Source: Coriobacteriales bacterium (GTDB lineage: Bacteria; Actinomycetota; Coriobacteriia; Coriobacteriales; UBA8131). From it: DNA of 13,504 bases. The DNA is taken from assembly GCA_031263665.1 (NCBI GenBank), contig JAISFJ010000008.1:1-13504 (forward strand), given 5' to 3'. Positions 6,601 through 11,863 of the stretch are shown here, piece after piece; positions within the stretch are counted from its first letter, which is position 1; each line of letters opens with the position of its first letter. Made by a program: the position numbers and the translations under genes. A model generated the notes under the pieces. That model saw only the letters and a list, made by a program, of their open reading frames with translations, was not told the DNA's origin and made no database searches.

Positions 6601-9342
6601 GGTCTTATCAACTCCCAGCTTCTCGCTCGCACCAACGCCGAGTTGCGTGATGTTTACACCAATGCCTCCATCACAGGAGACCAGCTCTTCATAGCCGGTC
6701 TCGGAACCCCGCCCTATGCTAAGGCTGTTGGTATCTATGATATTACGGTCGCGGGCAAAGATAATCCCGCCACCAACCCCGACATTCAAAAGACCGTCAC
6801 CGCCGAGGTTGTTGACGCTGAGGTCATCGTCACCAGCCCCGATGAACCCAACAAGCCCAATTACACCATCTTTGGCAGCAGCATCGTCCTAACACCCGCT
6901 CGGGCACAGGCCATCGTCGATGCGGCGGACCCAGCAGCAAAACTGCGCGACACCTTGGGCGCTGGAGCGCGCCTGTCCAACCCCGATGGCACGCTGGCAA
7001 GTCTTGACGTGGCGCTCACCGATACGGACGGCTTCCTCTCCAAGACCTTTGTTTCTGGGGCGACTGTCTCGGGTATCGGCACCTACCGCGTCTCAGTTGC
7101 AGACCTTAACAACAACGTCTCCATCCCCGGTGGTTCTCGGATTGAGCCGCTCACCATTACGGTGGCTTCAGGCTGGCTTCCAAACATCACCGCCGTTCCC
7201 GCTCCCTTGAGGATTCCCCTTTCTGATACGCCGGGCACCTTAACCGAAGCGCAGCTCATGCAAGGCGTGAGCGCCACTGATGTGGAGGACAACGCGGCTG
7301 GTCTTACGCTTACCCCCACCATAGAGGGTCCTGTTCCCACCATCGCGACCGATGAGTTCTCCGTTACGAAGGTGACCTACACCGTTACCGACAGCGCCGG
7401 CAATACCAGTTTTAAGTCGCGCGCCGTCATCGTTGACGATGGCTCGGTAATCGTGGGCACCAACTATCTGCTGAGGGCAAACTCCTTTGTCATCAACTTG
7501 GATAAAGTGGCCACCAATGACCGCAACGCCCAGATACTGAGGCTTTCTGAGGCCAAGGGCTGGACCATCACCGGCGAAGCCATCAGCGAGACCGCCATCT
7601 CGGTAGCCGACAACGGCGGTTATACCAACACGGTCGGCAACTACACGGTTGTTATTCAGGTCAACAATGAGCCCTCACTCGTTCGCTTCATCAGGGCCAT
7701 GGTCGTAAACGACACTGTTATCGAAAACGGCGAGCGCTACACCATCTCCGGCAACCCCTTCCGGGTAAACGTCCGGGATGCCAACGAGCTCGTAACCAAA
7801 ACCGACGATGAGATTGCGGCCGAGTTTATGCGAGGCAATCGCGCGGGCGTTAAGAGCTACCTGCGCGCCAGCGATATGAGCAACGAGACCGGCACCAAAA
7901 AAATGACCTCAGACGGAGGATTTGCGGCACACGGCTCCTTTAGCCTGCAAGACCAGGGCGTCAGCTTCCCCGTCACCTTCTGGGTTGATGAGGACCACAC
8001 GGCAGAAATTACCGTTCTGTGCACCGTCTCCAACGCGGAAGGCCCCGACCTTTCGGTACCGGCGCTCAAGTCCTTACCTTTGGGCGTGGCCATCACCGAT
8101 GCGCAGTACCGTGAAGGCGTGCTCGCAAACGACGCTTTGGATGGCCCCGCTGCCACCACTGCCGCGGTCGAGTACGACGCATCGGCGGTTGACATCAACA
8201 CCACGGGTTATTATCCGGTCAACTATTGGGTTGTTGACAGCGATGACAACAAAGCTGAGGCCACCGGCTACATCCTCATCAACGATGGCTCCTGGATAAT
8301 CGATGGCGACTACGCGGTACGTGCCAATAACTTTGTGACCACCTCAGATGACATTATCGCCGCCGCAGCCAACCTCAATCCGCTCATCTTGGAGGCGTCA
8401 TCCGCCGAGGCGATATGCTTTACTCAACCCGCTCCTGGCGTGGTGGTTCCCAAGCCCGTTACCCCCGTGGTTAAGGCAGATGGCGCTCTCGCGTCCGGCG
8501 AGGGCCTCTACACCGGCATCCAGATAGGCGTTGTGGCCGAAGCTCCCTATAAGGGCGACCCCATCCGTGAGATTACCGCCCAGGTCATCTACACCGGTAT
8601 AGAGGATACGGAGGTGCCTGAGCCCAAGCCCACACCTGACCCCACCCCTGCGCCCGACCCCGAGCCCATACCCGAGCCAACTCCCACACCCGCGCCGCTA
8701 CCCGCAACACCTTCCGCCACGGCTCCCATAACAAACGTTGTTGTGAACAACCCACCGGCCGTGGTGCGCGGCGAAAGCACCTACGTAACGGTCATGCCAC
8801 CCGAGCCAGACCAAGCCGCGGAAGTCGCTTCTTCAGAAGTGAAGGTGCCACAGGTGTTCACACCGCTCGACAACTCAAAGGCGCCGTCTCAGGCAGGTTG
8901 GTCGCTGTTCAATCTGGTTGTCATGTGTCTTGCCCTGGTGCTGCTCGTCGTATTTTTCATCAGGTACTTCTTTGACCGCTCGCGCAATGAGGAGTATGAG
9001 GAAGAAACCTTAGATTCCGAGCTTTGGGAGGTCATGACTCCGGAGCAGCGCGCCCAACACCGTGCTCAGCGTGAGGCCGATTACCAGGCGTGGTTTGCCC
9101 ATCAGCAAAAGAAGGCCTCGCGTCAGAGGGTGTTCCTCGTAAACGTTCCGGTTCTTCTGATTGCGACCGCTGCCTTAATCGAAGGTCTGATTGTCTTGTT
9201 AGCTTCACAGGATTTTGCTTTGAGCATGAGAGCTTTTGATAGCTACTCGCTGGTCTTTGCCCTGATTCTGACCGCTCAACTGCTAACCCCTCTGGTAGCC
9301 GCGTTCATCCACAACAGCAACCAAAAAGCCAAACAAGCATAA
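1..9342 (+). CDS. Giant modular Ig-repeat surface protein, C-terminal 3113 residues (5' truncated by window)
   Basis: Reading frame 1 is open from the first base to a TAA at 9340-9342. No credible start or ribosome binding site is visible, so the N-terminus and any signal peptide lie outside the window. The visible part has nine Ig-like units with the DUF5011-type pattern (GVSASDAEDGD, then VDTS..G.YSVTY.VTD.D.N, then RVI.VNDG), each followed by two related unnamed domains of about 100 residues. Then come a Pro-rich stalk (8617-8727), a membrane helix (about 8899-8961), a charged segment, and two more hydrophobic helices (about 9130-9204 and 9244-9309). There is no LPXTG sorting motif, so anchoring is probably by the helices. 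Only about seven cysteines occur, none in conserved repeat positions, so disulfides do not stabilise the repeats. From known families, DUF5011-type Ig domains are common in bacterial surface proteins. An adhesin or surface-fibre role is inference; no catalytic motif was recognised. It is probably transcribed separately from rplM, since a hairpin and a promoter follow. Confidence 0.93.
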   Translation, partial: PVELSATNAGIGLAQAREIQGAGDIDDINDELKKLINAKAKVKSEMSYSGATTVSIADSETFATENYSYLGWLATNGDKPKVFTITYKLDSYPTFTKQATVTVIPRDSIGNGIAANDFSLSENNAKKLLAKDTAEQNAELIELTHAIGIDISKETGIVTYAEDDVVVASHDIEAIPSVTPGSYTVNFERKSTTDASGSAHVTVILGNTPALIVDSPIVIWIGNSDDTNRPKGSILPENLDYMAGVSAFDSAENGAENLTTKVTHTGDSTPVDTTTTGLYTVDYSVTNADSNTTDATRVYVVSDGSIVVDGDYAVRAYDLVATVKGVEAAASTGGVDSFILERSYAQAWRIAKADPTETLPVPVAPIVADKGRFSSTPDEAYVLQIGVSAEEDFEGNPLRAIKGKVVKKDVIAYDNDSSAKTHYAIVADNVTRTVTQATGKDGLDDDVKEWLKKQAWAKAYQITATAADATTTGAADTTATYDVDVIFNGIPATPKPGTYKVQFVPVGLPSIICEVSFLIYGTPPTITFTPDSEPGANDGGFPLVFKQTPGESHPLTADDIKSKMEIIDEEDDGASLLANNTTYTILGGIKTIDTRSCGVYSVTYTVVDSDGMDYQATRAIIVTDGRYTIDKGEAADDTDGLIIGAKNFVLKQESVTGTQAEVRSASAAYAYRENGVPVSGSDLYILKWPEGYVAKAAPSGDKGYPFTWAVTGHSTTKSIIGIVVNADELFVGGADDQYAIAASDFKKNLVDAQAMADSSDLRAAEILAAQTSVFKLVDAAPEARPYVSADSGFPGTPATLGTYPITLGIEKLRSSEDPDGAPNYEVVRPTEQPVQVIIDAMVSQGAWPELAVTTPIELSVGDSFDPLAGVTLSDEEDGEPTPNITYDLPATGVDTSTPGLYTMTYSYTDDDNNSVSASRVVVVNDGHYVVSDATDPLDGRILYANAFVIKSADVEKDSTNDALRKGQILSKSGARLYDGKTGGEIAGAVTVSDSDNYGPAVGAYDVSLEARDVPSGLLAKNVIAEVVDADTISPSGPRPFGSTTYVLGTSANATVSEAEAIAKGGEQSVISTLKARAVEAAADGLMSYPNVELTDTNNFITQLTNKDTTDDTGTFRFGIIDDAKNGTAINLNITVSSGNAPKLVVPKPLNISLPVAADELDENGNLTAARVMSGVVATDEEAKSDSNPTGTITDKVTYTIEDMSGDVIFSIPGDIAAVYKVTYVIEDGDHNQKSDSRAVIVNDGRFIYDDSYILSARSFIINKSEVTPHAATAQVIERSNARAWNTEGDAANVTANTGNYTNAAAPYICNIAVEEKPSVQKDILAMVIDVGDTNDPKPGDGHSDNGDRYSIYAHNFRVNTTDAAALVAQAGSDAAAYADAYAAALIKCAGAVGYDRATENLAQVGTIELVSDGGFALPENQPLKEKDVFDITFKIAEDDEATMTIKAFVSNAYPPTLTVPAHKEFSVGATITNEHYMEGVSASDAEDGDIAQDKISYDAKAVDTSVRGIYSVTYKVTDKDYNTTSKQGLILVGLDVLGDYAVDAYSFVKLEGSVEEDNAKSEILAASSAKAWRVNTHNPDEWSFLPIEVEPSVGPLVKYTDGYANAVGDYDIQLGVEPEVGYTDDDKTLPITGRVIKKDIISNVEFIDDNGTPDDESDDTALTPVTDQNAADASDTNRYVIAANNAEIRYSEVASYVGTSDEVIERLIKKAAPVAYTMAGNSATIEDGSVRFVANEIEKTAIKGNSFWVTFAYAGLDSTLGLDPIFVKVKFSVVEGNVPTINFTPETTPLVIKQTHENAPQLLSDSTLAQGVIVFDEEDFATGYQTQLAIQPVNPSNKQPIAGIDSNKIGVYQVKYLATDADGNTATAYRAVVIDDGRYIIADENNDGQKDLIIGARDFVVKQADVVATPLALKNQSWAEAFDTEGVELTVSLMGTPSIPEAYTTGTAAEGTYDFIWGVAGHSTQKLIKGTVVVADVVDSGDKDSQYSLVASNFQRNVADARAIVAKGDSAFIAAANAWIYSLVDGAAPKTIKVSDRGGFIPSTGNPVGEYDIVFTIEGISADLQKAPVVGTVSNLTPPELNVPAPLVVWVGAAADKPADAIDPADYDIKYGVTASDVEDTELSVNDVIATYVETPVPAVIDASAVGSYPATYSVTDLDNNTETKTRVILVNDGRWETGEGRMLRANPFVIKYAEVATDAGLINSQLLARTNAELRDVYTNASITGDQLFIAGLGTPPYAKAVGIYDITVAGKDNPATNPDIQKTVTAEVVDAEVIVTSPDEPNKPNYTIFGSSIVLTPARAQAIVDAADPAAKLRDTLGAGARLSNPDGTLASLDVALTDTDGFLSKTFVSGATVSGIGTYRVSVADLNNNVSIPGGSRIEPLTITVASGWLPNITAVPAPLRIPLSDTPGTLTEAQLMQGVSATDVEDNAAGLTLTPTIEGPVPTIATDEFSVTKVTYTVTDSAGNTSFKSRAVIVDDGSVIVGTNYLLRANSFVINLDKVATNDRNAQILRLSEAKGWTITGEAISETAISVADNGGYTNTVGNYTVVIQVNNEPSLVRFIRAMVVNDTVIENGERYTISGNPFRVNVRDANELVTKTDDEIAAEFMRGNRAGVKSYLRASDMSNETGTKKMTSDGGFAAHGSFSLQDQGVSFPVTFWVDEDHTAEITVLCTVSNAEGPDLSVPALKSLPLGVAITDAQYREGVLANDALDGPAATTAAVEYDASAVDINTTGYYPVNYWVVDSDDNKAEATGYILINDGSWIIDGDYAVRANNFVTTSDDIIAAAANLNPLILEASSAEAICFTQPAPGVVVPKPVTPVVKADGALASGEGLYTGIQIGVVAEAPYKGDPIREITAQVIYTGIEDTEVPEPKPTPDPTPAPDPEPIPEPTPTPAPLPATPSATAPITNVVVNNPPAVVRGESTYVTVMPPEPDQAAEVASSEVKVPQVFTPLDNSKAPSQAGWSLFNLVVMCLALVLLVVFFIRYFFDRSRNEEYEEETLDSELWEVMTPEQRAQHRAQREADYQAWFAHQQKKASRQRVFLVNVPVLLIATAALIEGLIVLLASQDFALSMRAFDSYSLVFALILTAQLLTPLVAAFIHNSNQKAKQA
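619..4350 (+). repeat. Long repeat copy 1: modules M1-M4 of the giant protein
   Basis: Four consecutive modules, each one Ig-like unit plus two unnamed domains. The Ig units lie at about 619-912, 1561-1875, 2530-2778 and 3412-3732. The closing DG of each Ig unit falls at 907, 1870, 2773 and 3727, giving module steps of 321, 301, 318 and about 289 residues. The unnamed domains open with a motif of the form Y-x-[IVL]-x-A-x-[NS]-F: GDYAVRAYDLV at 928, YAIVADN at 1267, LIIGAKNF near 1921, YAIAASDF at 2212, ILYANAF near 2821, YVLGTSA at 3133, YILSARSF at 3754 and YSIYAHNF at 4045. Each of the four modules resembles the same-numbered module of the next copy more than it resembles its neighbours. 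Confidence 0.75.
4351..8031 (+). repeat. Long repeat copy 2: modules M5-M8 of the giant protein
   Basis: Second copy of the four-module unit. The GDYAV landmark recurs at 4612, which is 3684 nt (1228 residues) after the one at 928. M6 matches M2 (LIIGARDFVVKQ against LIIGAKNFVLKQ; GHSTQKLIKGTVV against GHSTTKSIIGIVV). M7 matches M3 in the AVG.YD segments and the NPD..K/LAK..TAEVVDA type ends. M8 matches M4 (ANSFVIN against ARSFIIN, NPFRVN against HNFRVN, and a shared SDGGFA). Ig8 and Ig4 share LT.A..M.GV. The copies have diverged clearly at both protein and DNA level, so the duplication is old. One oddity: the Ig5 unit lacks the usual terminal DG and reads LVGLDVLGDYAV. Confidence 0.75.
8032..8610 (+). 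repeat. Long repeat copy 3, incomplete: module M9 (Ig unit plus one unnamed domain)
   Basis: A ninth Ig-like unit (about 8032-8289; GVAITDAQYREGV, resembling GATITNEHYMEGV of the Ig unit near 4405) leads into a GDYAVRANNF domain at 8305. That is 3693 nt (1231 residues) after the previous GDYAV landmark, almost the same period as before. Only the first unnamed domain is present. It ends at QVIYTGIED and runs straight into the proline-rich stalk, so the array stops mid-module. Confidence 0.72.
8617..8727 (+). other. Proline-rich stalk of the giant protein
   Basis: About 37 residues dominated by alternating Pro with Glu, Asp, Lys, Thr and Ala (for example PEPKPTPDPTPAPDPEP). Such low-complexity segments commonly act as extended wall-spanning spacers that hold repeat domains away from the membrane. 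Here it sits between the last repeat domain and a linker of about 55 residues leading to the first membrane helix, which fits that role. The function is inferred from composition and position only. Confidence 0.8.
8899..9309 (+). other. C-terminal membrane anchor region (three hydrophobic helices)
   Basis: Helix 1 is about 8899-8961 (WSLFNLVVMCLALVLLVVFF), followed by an Arg-containing flank (RYFFDRSR). That flank suggests the repeats face outward and the next part is cytoplasmic. The cytoplasmic segment of about 55 residues begins acidic (EEYEEE) and ends basic (QQKKASRQR). Helices 2 and 3 lie at about 9130-9204 and 9244-9309 and are separated by a short loop. The tail HNSNQKAKQA is predicted inside by the positive-inside rule. 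No LPXTG or other sortase motif is present. Confidence 0.75.
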
Positions 9343-9370
9343 CCACCCCTCCCCAACGTTTCTTCTCGCA

Positions 9371-9406
9371 CCCCAGCATCCGTACCCCCCCGTACGGATG
9401 CTGGGG
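9371..9406 (+). terminator. Perfect 15-bp inverted repeat with C6 loop, probable terminator of the surface-protein gene
   Basis: Arms CCCCAGCATCCGTAC (9371-9385) and GTACGGATGCTGGGG (9392-9406) are perfectly complementary around a six-C loop, 28 nt after the stop codon of the giant gene. The downstream sequence (GCTATTCGGG) has no T-run, so it is not a textbook intrinsic terminator. A stable stem at this place, with a promoter only about 20 nt further on, still argues for transcript-end formation or 3'-end protection. Confidence 0.65.
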
Positions 9407-9428
9407 GCTATTCGGGGGTCGTGTGCGT

Positions 9429-9457
9429 TTGACGCTTGGGGTGGGCTCGGATACAAT
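9429..9457 (+). promoter_or_regulatory. Predicted sigma-A type promoter of the rplM operon
   Basis: A -35 box TTGACG (9429-9434; 5 of 6 consensus) and a -10 box TACAAT (9452-9457; 5 of 6 consensus) are separated by exactly 17 nt. Transcription would begin near 9463-9465, leaving a 5' untranslated leader of about 165 nt before the rplM GTG. A strong housekeeping promoter is expected for ribosomal protein genes. Predicted by eye only. Confidence 0.75.
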
Positions 9458-9463
9458 TTGAGG

Positions 9464-9630
9464 GTTCGTTTTCAAAGCCCCGTGAAACTTTGAAGATGTA
9501 ATTTTTGAGGCGTGTTGCAAAGCCAGAAGAAGTGAGTTTTTCAAAAATCGGTGTCCAGACCGGTTGCTCAAACTCCAGGTGTTCGGGCTGGCGATTTGAA
9601 GACGCCTCGTTTTGTGTACGGAGGAAAATC
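9464..9630 (+). promoter_or_regulatory. Structured 5' leader of rplM, candidate ribosomal-protein autoregulatory RNA
   Basis: The leader between the predicted start site and rplM contains several complementary segments. A hairpin of seven Watson-Crick pairs extended by wobble and A-U pairs joins 9468-9477 to 9488-9497. A 7-bp long-range helix pairs GAGGCGT (9507-9513) with ACGCCTC (9602-9608). Inside it, AATCGGT (9546-9552) pairs with ACCGGTT (9559-9565), CCAG (9575-9578) with CTGG (9588-9591), and TTCAAA (9540-9545) with TTTGAA (9595-9600), giving a multibranch fold. The 3' arm of the long helix ends 11 nt before the Shine-Dalgarno GGAGG (9620-9624). L13 leaders that bind L13 are known upstream of rplM in low-GC Gram-positives. 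Whether this is a homologue or an unrelated fold cannot be decided by eye. Confidence 0.45.
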
Positions 9631-10065
9631 GTGAGTACCTATTACGCTAAGCAAGGCGAAGTGTTGCGCGAGTGGCTCTTGATTGATGCTACCGACCAGG
9701 TTTTGGGGCGCGTGGCTTCGGAGGCTGCCCAGATTCTCAGGGGCAAGCGCAAACCGCAGTATACTCCCCATGTTGACACCGGTGATTTTGTCATTATCGT
9801 CAACGCTTCTAAGATAAGGGTGACAGGCGCCAAGGCGACCGGTAAGGTTTATTATCGTCATAGCGGCTATCCCGGTGGTCTCAAAGAGGAGACCTTTACG
9901 GAAGCGATGACCAAGCATCCCGAGCGCGTTATCGAGCACGCGGTAAAGGGGATGCTTCCCAAAAATACGTTGGGCCGCGCCATGGGCAAGAAGCTCAAGG
10001 TGTATGCTGGCCCCGACCATCCACATAAGGCGCAGAATCCGCGCGCGATTACGTTGGAGGTATAG
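9631..10065 (+). CDS. rplM: 50S ribosomal protein L13
   Basis: L13 is a component of the large ribosomal subunit and an early assembly protein that binds 23S rRNA. The 144-residue product is close to the usual bacterial length of about 142. It carries the family hallmarks [18 protein letters not shown] near the N-terminus, [16 protein letters not shown] in the middle, [11 protein letters not shown], and [23 protein letters not shown] toward the C-terminus. The GTG at 9631 is chosen because GGAGG (9620-9624) lies 6 nt upstream and the protein then begins [10 protein letters not shown]; the frame stays open further upstream, but into leader sequence. It is the first gene after the promoter and is followed by rpsI after 3 nt. 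Confidence 0.97.
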   Translation: MSTYYAKQGEVLREWLLIDATDQVLGRVASEAAQILRGKRKPQYTPHVDTGDFVIIVNASKIRVTGAKATGKVYYRHSGYPGGLKEETFTEAMTKHPERVIEHAVKGMLPKNTLGRAMGKKLKVYAGPDHPHKAQNPRAITLEV

Positions 10066-10068
10066 CCG

Positions 10069-10473
10069 ATGGCAGAAAACAAGAACAACGACGCCATCTA
10101 TCAGGGTACCGGCCGTCGCAAGAACGCCATCGTGCGTGTGCGCATCGTGCCGGGCAACGGACAGGTGACGGTCAACGGCCGTGACGGCAAAGACTACTTT
10201 GGGCGCGAGGCGCTGCTCAACTACGCGCTTACGCCCTTTGCGGTAACGGATACCGTCAATCATTTTGATGTGATTGCCCTTGGGAGTGGCGGCGGCATCT
10301 CCGGGCAGGCAGGCGCCTTGCGTCATGGCATTGCCCGTGCCCTGCTCGAAGCCGGAGATTACCGTGCTGAACTCAAGAAGGCGGGATTCCTTACGCGCGA
10401 CCCCCGGATGGTGGAGCGCAAAAAATACGGCCTGAAGAAAGCTCGCAAGCGCCCGCAATTCTCCAAGCGCTAA
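10069..10473 (+). CDS. rpsI: 30S ribosomal protein S9
   Basis: S9 belongs to the small ribosomal subunit; its extended C-terminal tail reaches the P-site tRNA. The 134-residue product shows [14 protein letters not shown] near residues 14-27, [22 protein letters not shown] in the middle (residues about 74-95), and the basic C-terminus [18 protein letters not shown] ending in the invariant SKR. The ATG at 10069 is preceded by GGAGG (10056-10060) inside the end of rplM, 8 nt away. With only 3 nt between stop and start, translation is probably coupled to L13, as in the conserved rplM-rpsI operon of most bacteria. Confidence 0.97.
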   Translation: MAENKNNDAIYQGTGRRKNAIVRVRIVPGNGQVTVNGRDGKDYFGREALLNYALTPFAVTDTVNHFDVIALGSGGGISGQAGALRHGIARALLEAGDYRAELKKAGFLTRDPRMVERKKYGLKKARKRPQFSKR

Positions 10474-10480
10474 AAGTTTC

Positions 10481-11863
10481 ATGGCCATGATTAGTCATCG
10501 CCTTCCTAAATATTTTGGTACCGACGGTGTGCGCGGCATAGCGAATAAAGAGTTGAGCTGCGAGGTGGCCTTTACCCTGGGTATGGCTGCTGTCGAGATA
10601 CTCGGCCCGCGATTGGTCATTGGGCGGGACACCCGCAGAAGCGGACCCATGCTCGAGGCGGCTCTCGTGGCGGGCATCACGGCGGCCGGCGGCGATGCTT
10701 TGCTTGCGGGCATTATTCCCACGCCGGCGATAGCCTTGCTCACCCGTGAGTTTAAGGCCGGCGGCGGCGTGGTTATCTCCGCGTCGCACAATCCTCCCGA
10801 GTATAACGGCATCAAGTTTTTTGACGCGGAGGGCTTCAAACTCGCTCAGGATGTGGAAGACGCGTTTGAGGCGCGACTCCAAAAGGCGCAGGATAACAAC
10901 TGGAGTGAAGCTGCTCAGCACACACCCATCGGGGCTGAGGTGGGGACGGTTGTTGCGCTTACCGATGCCAACGAACGCTATATCGCGCACGCGACCGACA
11001 TCGTTCGCTCGCAAAATATCAGTCTTGCGGGTTTGAGCGTCGCGGTCGACTGCGGGCATGGCGCGTCATTTTACACGACGCCCGAGACCCTGCGACGGCT
11101 CGGCGCTACGGTTGTGGCCATAAATACAGATTTTGATGGAAACGACATCAATGTCGGCTGCGGCTCGACCAACCTTGAGCAGCTTAAAAAACTCGTTTGT
11201 GAGACGGGCGCCGATGTTGGTATCGCCCATGACGGCGACGCGGACCGCCTGATTGCCGTCGATGAGACAGGCGATGAGCTCGATGGCGACGTCATAGAGG
11301 CGATTTGCGCCGTTGACCTCAAAGAACAGGGGCGACTTGCGCACGATACCGTTGTCTCAACCGTTTTGTGCAACCTCGGCTTTATCTCCGCCATGAAGCT
11401 GCGGGGTATCGAGGTCATCCAGACTGCTGTGGGGGACAGCCATGTACTCGCGGCCATGCGAGCGGGCGACTTTGTTATCGGTGGGGAGCAGTCCGGGCAC
11501 ATGATTTTTCTTGAGCACAACAGTACCGGCGACGGGCTTACGACGGCGCTGCAACTGCTGATGACCATGAGGCGTACCGGCAAAACTCTCAAAAGCTTGG
11601 CTCAGGTGATGACCCGGTATCCTCAGGTTCTCATCAATGTTAAGGTTGTTGACAAAGCAGGCGTTGCTTCTTCCGCTGCCCTTTCACGCGCGGTTAAAGA
11701 GACCGAAGCGCGCTTGGGCACACGGGGTCGTGTTTTGTTGCGACCCTCGGGAACGGAGCCGCTCGTTCGTGTCATGGTTGAGGCCGCAGATGAGCAAACG
11801 GCTTACGATGAGGCAAGGCAGCTCGTGGCAATCGTCGAACAAGAACTTGGGGCAACCGCGTGA
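10481..11863 (+). CDS. glmM: Phosphoglucosamine mutase
   Basis: GlmM interconverts glucosamine-6-phosphate and glucosamine-1-phosphate, the second committed step toward UDP-GlcNAc for peptidoglycan. The 460-residue product has the alpha-D-phosphohexomutase layout: KYFGTDGVRG at 10-19; SASHNP with catalytic Ser102, which must be phosphorylated for activity; the magnesium loop DGDADR at 251-256; the sugar-binding GEQSGH at 335-340; and the phosphate-binding RPSGTEP at 421-427. All key residues are intact. The start is the ATG at 10481, 7 nt after rpsI, but no Shine-Dalgarno is visible; the in-frame ATG at 10487 is equally possible. Expression may therefore depend on coupling to rpsI. The product of the next gene, glmS, supplies its substrate. 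Confidence 0.96.
   Translation: MAMISHRLPKYFGTDGVRGIANKELSCEVAFTLGMAAVEILGPRLVIGRDTRRSGPMLEAALVAGITAAGGDALLAGIIPTPAIALLTREFKAGGGVVISASHNPPEYNGIKFFDAEGFKLAQDVEDAFEARLQKAQDNNWSEAAQHTPIGAEVGTVVALTDANERYIAHATDIVRSQNISLAGLSVAVDCGHGASFYTTPETLRRLGATVVAINTDFDGNDINVGCGSTNLEQLKKLVCETGADVGIAHDGDADRLIAVDETGDELDGDVIEAICAVDLKEQGRLAHDTVVSTVLCNLGFISAMKLRGIEVIQTAVGDSHVLAAMRAGDFVIGGEQSGHMIFLEHNSTGDGLTTALQLLMTMRRTGKTLKSLAQVMTRYPQVLINVKVVDKAGVASSAALSRAVKETEARLGTRGRVLLRPSGTEPLVRVMVEAADEQTAYDEARQLVAIVEQELGATA

Noticed and set aside
619..8610. CRISPR array or recent satellite-like DNA repeat in the periodic region
   Set aside because: The periodicity is at the protein level with strongly diverged DNA. There are no short identical direct repeats with unique spacers, and the frame is a single coding sequence.
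8617..8727. Low-complexity CCC-rich DNA as a separate repeat element
   Set aside because: It is fully explained as the coding sequence of the in-frame Pro-rich stalk.
9403..9445. G-quadruplex from the G-runs after the hairpin
   Set aside because: Runs at 9403-9407, 9414-9418, 9438-9441 and 9443-9445 leave one 19-nt loop and the first run is tied up in the 15-bp stem; the support is weak.
9505..9630. In-frame upstream extension of rplM from a TTG at 9505
   Set aside because: It adds 42 residues not found in L13 and reads through the structured leader. The GTG at 9631 has a well-placed GGAGG and gives the normal family length.
9568..10488. Long minus-strand open frame across rplM and rpsI (306 codons)
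   Set aside because: It lies antisense to two unmistakable ribosomal protein genes and across their leader; no family resemblance was seen.
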